Below are positions 21,531 through 33,544 of a stretch of 64,000 nucleotides of DNA, piece by piece. Origin of the DNA: Cryptomeria japonica (lineage: Eukaryota > Streptophyta > Pinopsida > Cupressales > Cupressaceae); contig NC_081415.1 of the NCBI RefSeq assembly GCF_030272615.1, forward strand, positions 378,787,392 through 378,851,391. Direction: 5' to 3'. The notes under the pieces are model-generated. The model made no database searches. It saw nothing but the letters and a program-made list of their open reading frames with translations, and was not told the DNA's origin. Position numbers and translations under genes: made by a program. The first letter of the stretch is position 1. Every line of letters begins with the position of its first letter.

Positions 21531-23198
21531 TTTAAAACAACAGAGGCTTGACACTCATCTAAACATAATAAAAGAACACCATCTCTATTCATCCAGTATA
21601 GGTCTCCATTAAGTAATACATACCTAGATGTTTGAAGCTTTAAAGTTCTCTTCTCATTATCATTTAAATTATCTAGAAATTTCATGTATTTTAGGTAATA
21701 TACAATATTTTCATACCAAGGACACCTTTCAATGCTAATTTGTACATCCTCCAGCTCTACCTGATTTACTTGTGCTGCTTCAAGATTGGATTCTGCCATC
21801 AACTTCACTAGACCTTGACCTCTTACCAATTTTGTGATTTGTAGATCAATATTGAACTCTTGGATCTGGTTTATCCATCTGCATCTTCTCCCAGTAGTTT
21901 CTATTTGTCTGAAAATGTCTTTAACAACAACATTTGATACATAGGCAATAACAGTGACACCAACTAAATAGGGTCTAAAAGATTTCACAGCTTTCACAAG
22001 AGCATAAACTTGTTTTTCATTCAAATCATAATTCAATTCTGATGCTTGTAATGTTTTACTAAAAAATGCCACTGGTTGTTCATGACCCTCCTCATTTTTT
22101 TGTAACATGACAGCAACAATAGTATGGAATGAGGCAAATGAAAATACTTGAAAGGGTTTAGAGAAATTAGGTGATTTTAAAACAAGGGCTTCCTTGATGA
22201 CTCTTTTGATATTTACAAAAGCTTCAAGAGCTTCATTAGTCCACTTTATTTCAATGCCCTTTTTCAACATTTTAGCAATAGGCTTTATGATTTTAGAGAA
22301 ATTCAAAACAAACCTTCCCACAAAGTTAATTTGACCAAAAAAAGATTGGATTGCTTTAACAGTTTTTGGAATTTGAATTTTATCAATAGCATCAATCCTT
22401 TCTGGATCAATTCTAACCCCATTTTTTGAGACAATATGACCTAATAATTTTCCTTCAGTAACCCCAAAGTGACATTTTTAGGATTCAAAGATATGCCATA
22501 TTCTAGTGCTCTAATAAAAAAAATTTCCATATCATCACAATGATTTTCTGCCTTTTTAGAGTAAGCAGTCATATCATCCTAATACACTGCTAAGATACAA
22601 TCAATCATGCCCTCAAAGGCCATGTCCATAGCTCTCTGGAATGTAGCTCCTGCATTTTTCAGTCCAAAAGGCATCCTAGCATAAACATAGGTACCCCAAG
22701 GTGTAGTGAAAGCATTTTTGAACTTTTTTGCTTCCCTAACTTTGACTTGATTATAGCCTGAGAAGCCATCCATCATAGATAACAACTCATTCCCTGTGAT
22801 CTTTTGCAACAAAGCTTCCATGTTAGGCAAAGCATAGTTATCTTTCAAAGATGAAACATTTAGATTTCTGAAATCTACACATAACCTAATATCACCATTT
22901 TCTTTCTTACTGGTACTAAATTTGATACCCATGTTGAGTGCCTTATAGGCTCTATAATACCCACATTTCTCATTTTCATTAACTCCTCCTTCATCTTAAG
23001 ATCCAAGGTAGGATTTATAGGCCTTTTCTTTTGTCTGAAAGGTTTTGCATTAGGCTTCAAAGGTATCTCATGCTGAAACAAATCTTCCCTATACACTTTA
23101 AGGTCATCATATGACCAAGCGAAAACATGCCTATACTTCCTCAACAGATTAATCAATTTTTTTCTGATTTTTGGTGTGAGCATCCTTCTAATATACAC
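21449..23198 (-). pseudogene. E3 reverse transcriptase and RNase H, broken
   Basis: Reverse transcriptase begins near KYRHVFAWSYDDLKVYRED, continues as LCVDFRNLN and FSGYNQVKV, and reaches the active site as VY-stop-DDMTAYSK: the second position of the YxDD box is TAG. A frame with LGHIVSKNGVRIDPERI and FFGQINFVGRF follows, then an RNase H segment with PVAFFSKTLQASELNY. Expected acidic residues of that RNase H are partly replaced (for example YVSNVVVK). At least two stops and one frameshift lie within. The product would have copied element RNA into DNA in the particle. Confidence 0.85.
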
Positions 23199-23673
23199 TT
23201 CTCTTGGGTTTCTTTCACTTCCTAATTTTACCTTTTCGACCTCCTCACATGTTGCCTGAAATTCATTATATCTTTATCATCAAACATTCTTTCAAGTTCT
23301 ATCAATTCTTTTGGGATTTTATTAGTTTTTAGCTGCAATACTTCCTGCCCAAGTACAGTTGCTTTGTTATCTTTGTCCTCCACAAGTCCATTCCAATCAA
23401 TCCGCTAGTGCTCATACTAATCTTCACAAAATAAAATTTTTAGTAAATCCCTTTCATCATCAAAAACTTTCCAGCTTTTTACATTATCAGGTATTGACGG
23501 TCTGTTCTTAATCTCCACTTGGGTAATGTCATCCAAAGGGATGTCATTGTGCTTGATAGCCAAGTTCACCATGAAGTCTGCCCAAATATTGTCGGAATTC
23601 TCAGTCCAATTGATGGAAAAGGCGTCGAATAATTTGATGTGATCCCAAACTTTGTTCCTGTAGTTTCTTAATT
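23199..23673 (-). other. E3 pol linker between extra RNase H and reverse transcriptase
   Basis: Fragmented - strand frames without a recognised domain, probably a pol spacer. No separate gene is seen. Confidence 0.4.
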
Positions 23674-24015
23674 TTATTCATTTTTTGCAGTAAATTTGCC
23701 TCTAACTTGTGAAATGGCTAATTTTGAATCACCATAAACCATTAGTAACTGGATACCATTCTTATTCACTTGTTTAAGACCTAATAAGAGGGCCTCATAT
23801 TCGGAATAATTATTAGTACATTCAAAGGTTAACAAGAAAGAGTATTTAATTTTTTTTTCATTAGGTGAAATAAGTGCAACTCTTGCTCCATTTCCTTCCT
23901 TACTACAGGCATCATCAAAGTATGATTTCCAAATTAAGTTTTCATTTTGTTTAACTATTTGTGTAACTTTACTAATCTCTAGAGGTTTAGAAATACTTAC
24001 CTGAAAGTTGTCCAA
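23674..24015 (-). pseudogene. E3 additional (archaeal-like) RNase H domain
   Basis: The frame reads WKSYFDDACSKEGNGARVAL, then TNNYSEYEALLLGLKQV and MVYGDSKLAISQVRGKF. These give the D-E-D pattern of RNase H type I, with the TNN.AEYEAL signature of the second RNase H found in Tat-group gypsy elements. It lies between protease and reverse transcriptase, that is, upstream of the polymerase. The copy is open through this domain, although pol as a whole is broken. Confidence 0.75.
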
Positions 24016-24450
24016 TGGAAAAAGTAAGTTGCTTCATCAAGATCAACCTCTTCTATGAGATATGAAGATATTGGCTCTCTATTTATCCTCACCATTGTCC
24101 CTTTGACTGGAATGGTAGCATAGGATATATTGAGCTGAACATGACCACCTACCAAATTTGACCATTTCTTGGACAACAACATTCCATAGTTCACAGGAAC
24201 TTGTACCACAATGATGTTTGTTTTATATGTGGTATCCGGGCAAGCTAGAAACCTGAACTCCACATCTTTCATAATACCCACCACAGGTACAGACCTATTG
24301 TCCATGGCATAACACTTACCTCAAGGTGTGTTAACATGCATCCCAAGATCTCTCATGACATCTTTAGGCATGATGTTCACTACTGCCCCTGAATCTATCA
24401 TACAGTTCCTGACCATTTTATTGTTATTAACAATGTCAAACAGAATTGAT
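23997..24450 (-). pseudogene. E3 aspartic protease
   Basis: The active site reads MIDSGAVVNIMP (DSGA codons at 24384-24395). Downstream are YGMLLSKKWSNLVGGHVQ and LNISYATIPV, typical of the C-terminal part of Tat-group proteases. The frame passes a stop near 24306. Its role would be cleavage of the Gag-Pol polyprotein. Confidence 0.78.
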
Positions 24451-25120
24451 CAACCTGTGTGAGGCTTTTTGTGATAGACGTGCCTAAGTAGATTACTGGA
24501 GGATCCTCTTTCAATATAAAAACATCCTTTCTTGTATCACTAACATTTGATATAATCTTCAGGGTCTCATCCTTATATTTTGGAAATTTCATCACTTCTA
24601 GCAAAGGCATCAAAACTTTTACCTGAGACAACACTTGAGACATGAAAGTTCCACAGTTTGAAGAAGGTTTACTGATCTTTTTCCTCTTGACTTGTTTAAC
24701 AAATGTTTGCATTTCAATTTATTTAGATTTTTCCAATTCTTCCCCTCTCTTGGCACCTGCATCCTTGCCCTTGGGCATGTTACTGCTGGTTCCACCCGAT
24801 TTTGTGACCTTGGTGAAGATACCTCCTGGCTTGCCTTGTTCATTATTTACATTCCTATTCCTTAGCTGGTAATTACTTTTTACTTGTTCCATAGCTGCAA
24901 TAGTAAAATATTTATTCTCCTCTTCAGTCACATTTCTCAAAGAAGGCACTGCTTCATCCTGAAACAATTTTCTCAAGGCAGGGATATCTTCATCATCATC
25001 TGAAAAAAACTTGTTGTATACCATATTGTAAATTTTCTCTTCTTTGATGCACATCAGAATATTCTTCTTCTTCAGATGAATCCTCATTTCTTCCCCAATA
25101 TGGATCAGATGAGAGGGCAT
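24451..25120 (-). pseudogene. E3 Gag C-terminal / pre-protease region
   Basis: Two overlapping frames (25120-24719 and 24712-24398) cover an acidic segment (FFSDDDEDIPALRKLF) and a Lys-rich one (KQVKRKKISKPS), separated by a frameshift near 24715. No domain is recognised; by position this links Gag to protease. Confidence 0.6.
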
Positions 25121-26823
25121 TCATAGTTGGTGATAATCCTCATTTTTAACTTCCTCTTGTATCAAGCTTTGGGCAAACATGCATTGTTCTATAGCATGAG
25201 GCATATTACATACATCACACCATGGATACTCATCTACAAAGTTTGTAGTTTTCTTTAGTGGGTCAGGAGTCTCTTTGTTGGTATTTGGTTTTACTAGTTT
25301 TCTATCTTTCCAATATGTGTTATGTGGCATGTCATGCAACCTCAGCCTAATGTAACTTATTTTCTTATTGTTGTTGTATGGAGGCTTTTCATTATGATTT
25401 GTTTACCCTTTGAGTCCTTGAGCATGTCCATGATTTGAGTAAGCTCATCTTTATTTGGAACCTTGGAGTTGTACAACTTTGGATCATCTCACTTAGCAAC
25501 TTTCCCAGCCACCTTCCTATTATTTTTAATAGTAGCAATTGTTTTGAATGCTTACTATAAAGTGTTAGGTCTATGAGACAAAATCTCATAATGAGTTTTG
25601 TTGTCAAAAGTACTTAAATAAAATTTAATCAAAAATGAATCAACTGGTCTGACATCTTTGGGTATTCTATTTAATACTTTATTAAATCTTTTATTAAATC
25701 CAGGAACTGATTCATTTTGATTCTTCCATATGCTTGATAATTCATGGGATGCAAATGAAGGATCATTGTGATCTCTAAATTCTTCCAAGAATAGCATCAC
25801 AAATTCCTACTAGCTGCAAATACATCTATCAGGAAGGCTTCTATACCATTCCCCTACATCCTCTGTCAAAGACTGGACCAACAACTTCATGGATACATCT
25901 TCATGAGGAATCTCAAATTCTTGGTTGATATTTATTACATTAATAACATGTTGCTCTACTGAATCAACTCCATTTCCTAAAAATTTTGGGATTGCTAATC
26001 TCAAATCATTAGTAATCTGATTTGGGTAACCAACAATGCCGATGAAATCCAATTGTCTATACCTTTGAATGATTAAGGGTTGCGTGCCAACTTGATGGTT
26101 GCTTTGATTATTCATAATTCCACTATTGTTGCCATAGTTTTTGTTATTACCATTGTTTCCATTCCCATTATTAACACTTCCATGACTACCATTGTTACCT
26201 CTATTTTGTCCATTATTTTGATTGCTACCACACCCATTATTTCCTATATGGTTGCCCCTATTTGTGTTAATCCGGTTCCCATAATTTTCCCCATCTCCAT
26301 TCCTTCTTCCATCCTCTGGCCTCTCTTCACTTAGATCCCTATGCACATCCCTCCATCTTTTGTTCTCACTCACCAATGGGTTGTCATAGGTTACAAAAGG
26401 CTGGTCCATTCTCCTCATATGAGGGGGACTATATTTTGGAACTACTTATCTACTTATTTCACCTCTCTCTTCTCCTACTTTGTTTGTCTTGGGGCTTGAA
26501 ATATTATTTCTCTCTATTCCTAGTTTCTGTAACACCCAATCTGGTTTCCTTTTAAGTGCCCTCACCATCTTGGCATCATCAGCACTCATATCAGCCATCT
26601 TAAGAATAAGATCATCCCACTATTTTTGTTCTTGTTCCTCAGCATTCATGATCTCATCATGGCTATGTCTATTATCCTTTAGATTTATTTTATAAAAAGG
26701 ATTCTCCTCTCTATTCTCAGATTTGCTAGCAGACGAAGAATCTTCCTCCCTACTAGGAAATCTCTTATATCCTTCAAATGCCATGTTTGATTTTTTTCCT
26801 TTGTTCCTTTTCTTGGGGCTCAA
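25121..26823 (-). pseudogene. E3 Gag, broken
   Basis: Starts at 26823 (MSPKKRNKGKKSNMAF). An Asn/Gly-rich stretch (about 26120-26290) precedes the capsid-like region (DVGEWYRSLPD), then, after stops near 25810, FLEEFRDHNDPSF and NESVPGFNKRFNKVLNRIP, which match the retrotransposon Gag domain and align well with the intact Gag of E6. A zinc-knuckle-like CDVCNMPHAIEQC lies near 25200. Several stops and shifts break the frame. The leader to the primer site is 235 bp. Confidence 0.82.
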
Positions 26824-26948
26824 CTGAACAAGATCTTCCTATCCTTTGTGAAGAGATCTCCTCCCTTGCATAAATCTTAATGACAAATTTATAGGAGTTT
26901 CTCTTATTTTTCTCAACATACCAATTATTACTCATGAATTACATGTAT

Positions 26949-26956
26949 AGTCGCCA
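26949..26956 (-). other. Second TGGCGACT word in E3 leader
   Basis: TGGCGACT on the - strand, 120 bp downstream of the primer site copy. A matching second copy is found in E6. Confidence 0.6.
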
Positions 26957-27058
26957 CCTCCTAAGAGGAACAATATCTTTTACTAATCTTCCAGGCTTTT
27001 TCCTGTAGTAGAATCTGAAATGAAACCACCAGAAATTTTGAATCCTTCTTATCACAGT

Positions 27059-27076
27059 TCCCCAGCAGAGTCGCCA
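27059..27076 (-). other. E3 primer-binding site (tRNA-Arg type)
   Basis: The - strand reads TGGCGACTCTGCTGGGGA, four bases after the LTR end ...ACCAACA. This sequence is characteristic of Tat/Ogre elements. Confidence 0.88.
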
Positions 27077-28075
27077 ATCTGTTGGTTCCCAAAATCACAG
27101 ATTAGAAAACTTAAGGGTTTGCCAAATCCTAAACTAATCCAACTAGCCCTGGCCAATGAACAAGAATGGTTGAAGACCAAATCCCTCTGCACTTAAGGCT
27201 CCACTGAACCTAGTTGGGTATACCTTTTCCTCTCAAGCACAAAATAGATTATTTAAAGTGGATTTAAGTCTTTTAGCAAATTACAAAAAGTGGCAAATTG
27301 TTGTTCTGTAATTTATGATTTATTATGTGCTTTAAGTAAATCCCTTTGAAAAGAAATGAAAATGATTATAATAGTGTTGTGAGACTAAGAATTTTATCAG
27401 GACTTAGAAGAAATATGTAAAGATCAGTTCATATAGAATTGAGGAAGAATGTTTCTCTATCAAGGACCTTGACTGCATGACCCACCAAAAAATTAAAAGA
27501 TAAATAGCAAACCAGTGCCTCTATCCAGGGGTATTAATGACACTTTGTGGATAGAAAATCCTATCAACTCCTGAGACAATATTAATCATCAACTATGAAG
27601 GTTTCCATATGTGTTACACAACAATGAAGATCCCAATCTCATATTTAATGTTGCATGTGAAGGTACATCATAGGAAATCATATGACAGATTTATCAAGAG
27701 GACAAAATAACTCATCAACATAGAAGTATGCACAATAGTTAGGAAAAGAAACAATGAACCTTTATATATTAATCCTTAAGAGACGATTTGCATACCAAAG
27801 CTACACTTGAGGATACTCCATTACAATCTATTTGCATAAAAAGATACCTCTTTGTTCTATAGACTTCCCTAATACATATAACTTCCATTCCTGCCAGATA
27901 GTATGTTTTTTCTGAATCCCAGATGCCTTTACATACCAAATGAATCATTATAAATATATATGCTAAGAGATACGAATGGAAGGACATGCCCTTTTATTAT
28001 GCTAACAACTAACTAAATAGCAACTAAATAGCTTAACTAAATCATCAACAAGATTACAAAAACTAAAACAATGAA

Positions 28076-31007
28076 CTAAGACTTTCGATCCAGCCATTGT
28101 CCACACTTCCGAATATTCCACAAATAGCCTGCATCCTTGTAGGTTGTAGCATTGAGGATCAAATCCCTAGCTACATTCTTGATCTTACAAAAGTTCTTGA
28201 ACTGGTCGGCCATGTTATTCATATCAAGGATATCTATTTTGGCAATGGTTTGGGCTACACTAAGTAAAGAATTACACTCAGAAAGCCATATTGTCTTATC
28301 TTTAATTACCCCTGCAACGGCTACCAAACAGGGAACCCCATGCTAAACAATTTGTTGGCACTCATCAAATTCGGATTTCAATTCCTTTGTGATTTCATCA
28401 TGTGTGTCGAGAAAACCCTGAATCTTCTTCTTTACTTTTTCCCTGGTCGATGCATCTTGTAGCAACAAGTTAAGTCTATCTCGAATTCTGGTGTTTGAAA
28501 CCATATTGTCCATGTTCTTCTAATATACTTCCCAATACTTGTCCAATGTTTTCTCCATATTGTCATATCTTTTACTCAACAAAACACAAGCAGTGTCAAC
28601 CTTGATGCTTTTCATCTCCCTCTTCAACTTAGTGTTCTCATAAGCTAATTTTTCAAATTTCTTCTTCCATTGACCTCCTGAATCAGTAATTTGAGGGATC
28701 AAGTGTCCACTCCTCTTGAGGGTTTCTTCACATAAGGCCTTATATTTATTCTTCTCTGCTATCTCATGTTTCATCTAGGTGTTGTTGAATTTTGAAATAT
28801 TAATACCTATGTCAGTCGTGACCATAGGATCTACCTCTCCAGCTTTCAAGGTCATCATGTGACCAAAAGATTTATCCACATCTATGATTTTTGGTCTTTT
28901 ATGGGGAGGGCATAAGGCCCATAACAACATTTTTTCCTCATTCGGATCGTACTTTGATCCAATAAAAATATCTTTTACTCCTTGGATATTCAATTTCATG
29001 TCTTTGTTGTCTGAGTGCAACAAAGAATCAAAGATAAATGAGGCACTCAGGTCCCAACTTGGAAACACAATTATTCCAGCCTCTACTAGTAGTTGCCTCA
29101 CCTTTTGTGGGGTCATAGTCTCATCTTCTGCATCAATATCTTCCTTCAACTTCTTCTTCATTTCTGCCTCATTCTTAGGGGTAATATTTTGCACCGCTTC
29201 CCTTAATTTCTTACCCTTGAAATGGTACAGGAATGATTTGAACTCCTTAGACTTTATGAATTGATCATCTGATACAAAAGAAACATGCTCTGTCATTCTT
29301 TCATCTGTTTCTATCTTCAGTGTGAGGATGAGCTTATCATGTGCTTCTGGATCCTTTTCCTTCTTAGGTGCCCAGATCTTGGAAACTACTTTGTTTTCCC
29401 CTGAATCACTTTAGGTTGGTTCTTCCTCCATGTTTTCTAATCTTTGCCTTCTCTCCTCTAGTTTCTCCTCCAAGGTCTCCATAACATCTGCAAGTTGTTC
29501 AACCTCTTTATTTATACACATCTTCAAATTAATCCTCCTGATGAAAATAATCTCCCAACTCTTGCCTCTTCTTGCTTGTATGGATGTAACCCTCAGGATC
29601 ACAATGCATTCTGGACATGTGCTGGAACAGGTTGTATTCATCCACCAGCTTCCTATCAATAACTTCATATGCTCTAGTAGATACAAGTTTAAAATCTTGG
29701 AAATGAAGTGTACCAGGGAGGAAGGCTTACTTGTGTGCACCTCCAAAATGTTTGGTATTAGAGACACTTAATTGCCTTACAATTTCCCAAAAAGCAATCC
29801 TGTCTGGTGTAGGCTTTGATAACACATAGGGATAACCCTCAAATCCATAGCATCAAACAAAAGTGAAGTTTTGGCATCAGTACCAATCACCTCAATTGTG
29901 ATCAACCTTTAGATTTTTGTGCTCGTGAGGCCTAAGAAACTTCTTGACATCCTCAAAAAATGATCACTACAGAGGCTCACCAAACAGTAGGAAAATTGGT
30001 TTAACAAAGAATTCCTCAAATGTGAGGTAATGGGAATTCACATATCTATAATCCTAGATGGAAACCCATAACTACACTGGTTGATCCTATCGATTCTTCC
30101 CTACTGTATTTACATTCAAACCCTCTAACCATAATCCCCTAAATCTCCCATAAAATAAAATAATATGCATTAACAGCGAATAATGCTTGAAATGCTTGTC
30201 TGGACTATCTTTCAAGTTCATGAAACCTTCATCCAGTCTGTCCACGAGGTATGAAGCAAAATCAAAAGCTCTAGGCTCATGTCTCTAGATATCTACTGCT
30301 AAAACCAACAGTCCTATGTTTGCTACATCAAGAGCTTCAACTCCTCCCACCTAGCCACAAGCCATATATGTATACTATAGATACTTCTTGAAAATAGTCA
30401 TATCATAAGGAGGACCATCTTCCTCTATTATCCTCCCCTTCTTTGCTTTGTGGATAGCAAGGTTCCAACCTTGATATGTAGTATCCATTTTTTTGTATTC
30501 TTCTTCCAAATCCACAAATGATAAAGGCACATTTGCCTCCAGATCCACTACAAAAACCTCCTGAATTGTAGCTACTATAAAGTGAACAAAATTAGTCCCA
30601 TCGAGCAACAAAATGCATCATTTGTTTACATCATAATTTCTTACCAGGAGCTTTAATAAGTCAATATTTACAAAGACATTAGGTACCACGAGTTCACCTA
30701 AATTAGTATTCCATGGATTTGAAATTGACAAAGGCTCATCCCTACAGAGGTAATGAAAAAGAAACAACTCATGCCCACACACTGTTGTGAGTACATCTCC
30801 AATATCTCTATATCTCTCCTCTAGCTGGTCACAAATAGGCAAATTTTCCTTAGCTCTGCCTGACTTATCTCTTGGAGAACCCATCTGATCTATCATATCT
30901 TGGTTTAATTTTCTTCAAGCCTCACCGACTTCACCCTTTGATTTTTTCATCGTGGTACTAGATACTTCAACAACCTTTCACTTCCCTTTTGATCTTGTCC
31001 CTTCCAT
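28076..31007 (-). pseudogene. Unknown ORF inside the E3 LTR
   Basis: A decayed frame runs in the sense direction of the element from ATG at 31007 to a stop at 28076, about 980 codons in two main frames. The N-terminus is basic (compare SSKGKRKVV in the left copy), followed by CGHELFLFHYLCRDEPLSIS, VANVPLSF-like segments, FDFASYLVDRL, then TPQKVRQLLVEAGIIVFPSW and a coiled-coil-like stretch with KKFEKLAYENTKLKREM. A frameshift lies between 29296 and 30375, and there are about a dozen stops, several at former CAG, CGA or CAA. I do not recognise the protein. Its lack of Gag, protease or polymerase motifs and its place inside the LTR are the odd points. Confidence 0.6.
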
Positions 31008-31199
31008 CTCTATAAATTTCTTTACTCTACACTCAGTAGCTCAGACTATTTTTGAATAGACACTTGATATCCTCGGCAATAGCTCTGTGCAAAATGTTGT
31101 TATGCAACACTAGTTATATATCCCATGGAGTCTAATTTTGTATTTAATTACTACAATCCTGATGGATTTTCTTTGTGTGGCAATGGATCCACTCAATAT

Positions 31200-32290
31200 A
31201 TTCATTTAATTGAAGCCATTATGTCAGTTTTTCACATCGGGACCTCCAATGGCTAATCAGCAACACTCTTCCTAATGATTCAATTGTTTGGCATTGTTTG
31301 TTATGATTTTACCACTTTTCACCTTTTGATTGGCACAAGCTATCCCGATCAACTTATCGGGTCTCGGGATAGCAATTTTTTTCCTACCCCGATCATTCAC
31401 TTTATCCCGATGATCACTCCTTCAGTTTCAGCTATGCTTTTTATTTTAATGCTCCATCTGGGTAACTCTCCTCGATGCCATCGCCTTTGGTTTTTTCTCA
31501 CTTAACCCATCAGGTATCGGCATATTTCATTTTATGTCCCTCCAATGCCCCGATGATCTCAACATACCAATCCGCATTCTAACTAAGTCCCCCATGTTAT
31601 CGGCATAACTCACCCTGAAGAACTCCTAGCAACCTACCATCTGCCTTAACAATCTTATCGGGACTCGGCATAGCATAAAATTTCTTCTTCTGATGTCTCA
31701 ATGAGTCCTTACTTAATGTTTACTTTATCGGTATAGTCTACACTGATATCCTCGTAGGTGCTTCTATCTTCATCAAGGGTTGGAATAGCCTTTTTCTATT
31801 TCTCCCAAAGTCCCGATAAGTCTGCGATGCACCTTTATGCTTTATACCTCCGAGTCTATTTTATCGGTATAGGTAATATCAATAGCTCCGCCCTTCGATT
31901 ATTCAAGTCAACCAGGATCGGCCTAACCATTTTTAGACTACTCTGATATGGGCCCCTTTTCTGATGGGCCCACCTTTTAGTTCCCTTCAGTCATCGGGTA
32001 TCGGGATAAACTTTTCTCATTACTTCCGATCTCTCGATACTATAAGTCCATGATCCACTTTGCCTTATCATCACAAGTTACACCAATGGTTTCATAGGTT
32101 ATCGGTATAAGAATTTCTATGTTTTGTTGATAAGCTGATATATGCCGATAGAAAACAACCACCTTCTGCTTCATCGAAACAAGCTATCCCGATGGTATGA
32201 CTTATTCAAGAGCGCGCACCATGCTGAGTATTTTTTAAGCACTCCAATGTATCTGCCTTCTATTTTATCGGGATTACTTATGTTGATAAT
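31200..32290. promoter_or_regulatory. Cluster of CCGAT/ATCGG words in E3 U3 region
   Basis: About twenty CCGAT or ATCGG words, many extended to CCCGAT or ATCGGG, lie in 1.1 kb of the LTR upstream of the ORF. Two or so would be expected by chance. By position this is U3, where promoter signals lie. A regulatory role is inference. Confidence 0.45.
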
Positions 32291-32638
32291 TGAAATTTTT
32301 CAATCTAGCACAAATGAGCCATCCAACCTGAATATTGGTGATCCCAACCTTTTCCCACAGGGTCTGATACATACTAGAAGACAATCCTAGGTCATACCAT
32401 AATGACTTCTCTGCTGACAAACATTTCCATAATGGATTCCTTGTGCAGTCTATACTTAGTGCATGCCCTTAGTGTGCCCAAATGATACCTTGATACTCCT
32501 AAAACAGTTGATTCTTTTAAGAACTTTACATGTGCTAATGAAGTTCCTACACATACAAACCAGCAATAAATGCTCATATGATTAAAGAAAAAAGGCCTCC
32601 ACATAGCATAAAATATTTTGTAAAAATATGTGCTAACA

Positions 32639-33544
32639 CTTGGTATCCCTTGTGTGTTTCAAAGTAGAAACTTCAACCCACTTAGTGACATAATCTGTAC
32701 AACCAAGAATATATTCATTATTCTTTTAGGGTGGATTGATTGAGCCAATAAATTCAAGCACCCATTTCTCAAAGGGCTCAATAGACAAGTGCGGGTGCAA
32801 ATGTATCTTATCAGAACACATGAGATGGCCCATATGCTGACATTTATCATAGTGATGGATGTAGGGCTTACAATCCTTGTGGATTGTAGGCTAGTAGTAT
32901 CTAGCAATAAGAATTTTGGTAGTAGTTCTCTGGGAAGCAAATTGTCCTCTATAGGGATTCAATATGACATGCATGAAGTATGATGAAGACATCATCTTTA
33001 GGCACACATTGGTGCATGACATTATCAATCCATATACAGAAGAGCATCTTATTGATTAATGTGTACTAACCACTAACCAATCGGAGAAAAATGCAATGGA
33101 AATTAGTAGGTAACAAGGTAACTTGCTATATTTGGAAACCATAGGCATTTTGTTGAAATGGCAAAAAGATGCTCATTAGGAAAAGTGTCATCAACTGGGA
33201 CCAACTCATCTTGTTGTTGTAACCTGGACAAGAAAATTGCAACCGCATTCTCACGACCGGGCTTATCAAGTATAGTAATGTCAAATTCTTGAATAAAAAG
33301 CAACCATATAATTACTCTACCAGTTACAAAAGGTTTATTCATCAAAAATTGAATTGCAAAATGATCAGTATGAACAAACACTTTATACCCAGTGATATAA
33401 TGATGAATTTTGTTGATTGCATAAACAACTAAGACCTCCTTTTAGTTACCATGTAGTTTACCTCTACTCCAGTTAAATTTTTTCTTATGTATTAAATGGA
33501 ATAGAAAAGGCTATCCTCTTTGTACCCAATCACAATGCCAATAG
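32639..33544 (-). pseudogene. G2 gypsy: RNase H and integrase part
   Basis: The - strand encodes a gypsy RNase H C-terminus (FVHTDHFAIQFLMNKP, FDITILDKPGRENAVA), then after stops an integrase start with EFIGSINPP and TDYVTKWVEVSTLKHTR, where the sequence ends abruptly at the E3 LTR border. On the other side it is interrupted by E4. It is a different gypsy lineage from E3, with a single RNase H visible. Confidence 0.8.

Larger units (their letters stand above)
17630..32638 (-). mobile_element. E3: Tat/Ogre-like gypsy retrotransposon with giant LTR
   Basis: On the - strand the order is 5' LTR (32638 to 27080), a tRNA-Arg-type primer site, Gag, protease, an extra RNase H, reverse transcriptase, RNase H, integrase, and a 3' LTR starting at 20318. 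Integrase after RNase H places it in Ty3/gypsy; the primer site and the second RNase H point to the Tat/Ogre group. The 5' LTR is 5559 bp judged by primer site and LTR start, but the 3' LTR matches only as far as 17630, so the 3' end is truncated by about 2.9 kb. Many stops and frameshifts make it defective. Its right end cuts the integrase of G2. Confidence 0.85.
27080..32638 (-). repeat. E3 5' LTR (5559 bp)
   Basis: Bounded by TGTTAGCACATATTT at 32638 and ACCAACA before the primer site at 27080. Bases 29949-32638 are duplicated at 17630-20318. Bases 27080-29948 have no second copy here because the other LTR is truncated, so this half is assigned by the primer site only. Bases 27081-28075 hold no recognised gene. 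Confidence 0.75.

Noticed and set aside
17630-32638. Segmental duplication as an explanation for the 2.7-kb repeat pair
   Set aside because: Repeat borders coincide with a polypurine tract and TG start and enclose a gypsy pol; LTRs explain it.
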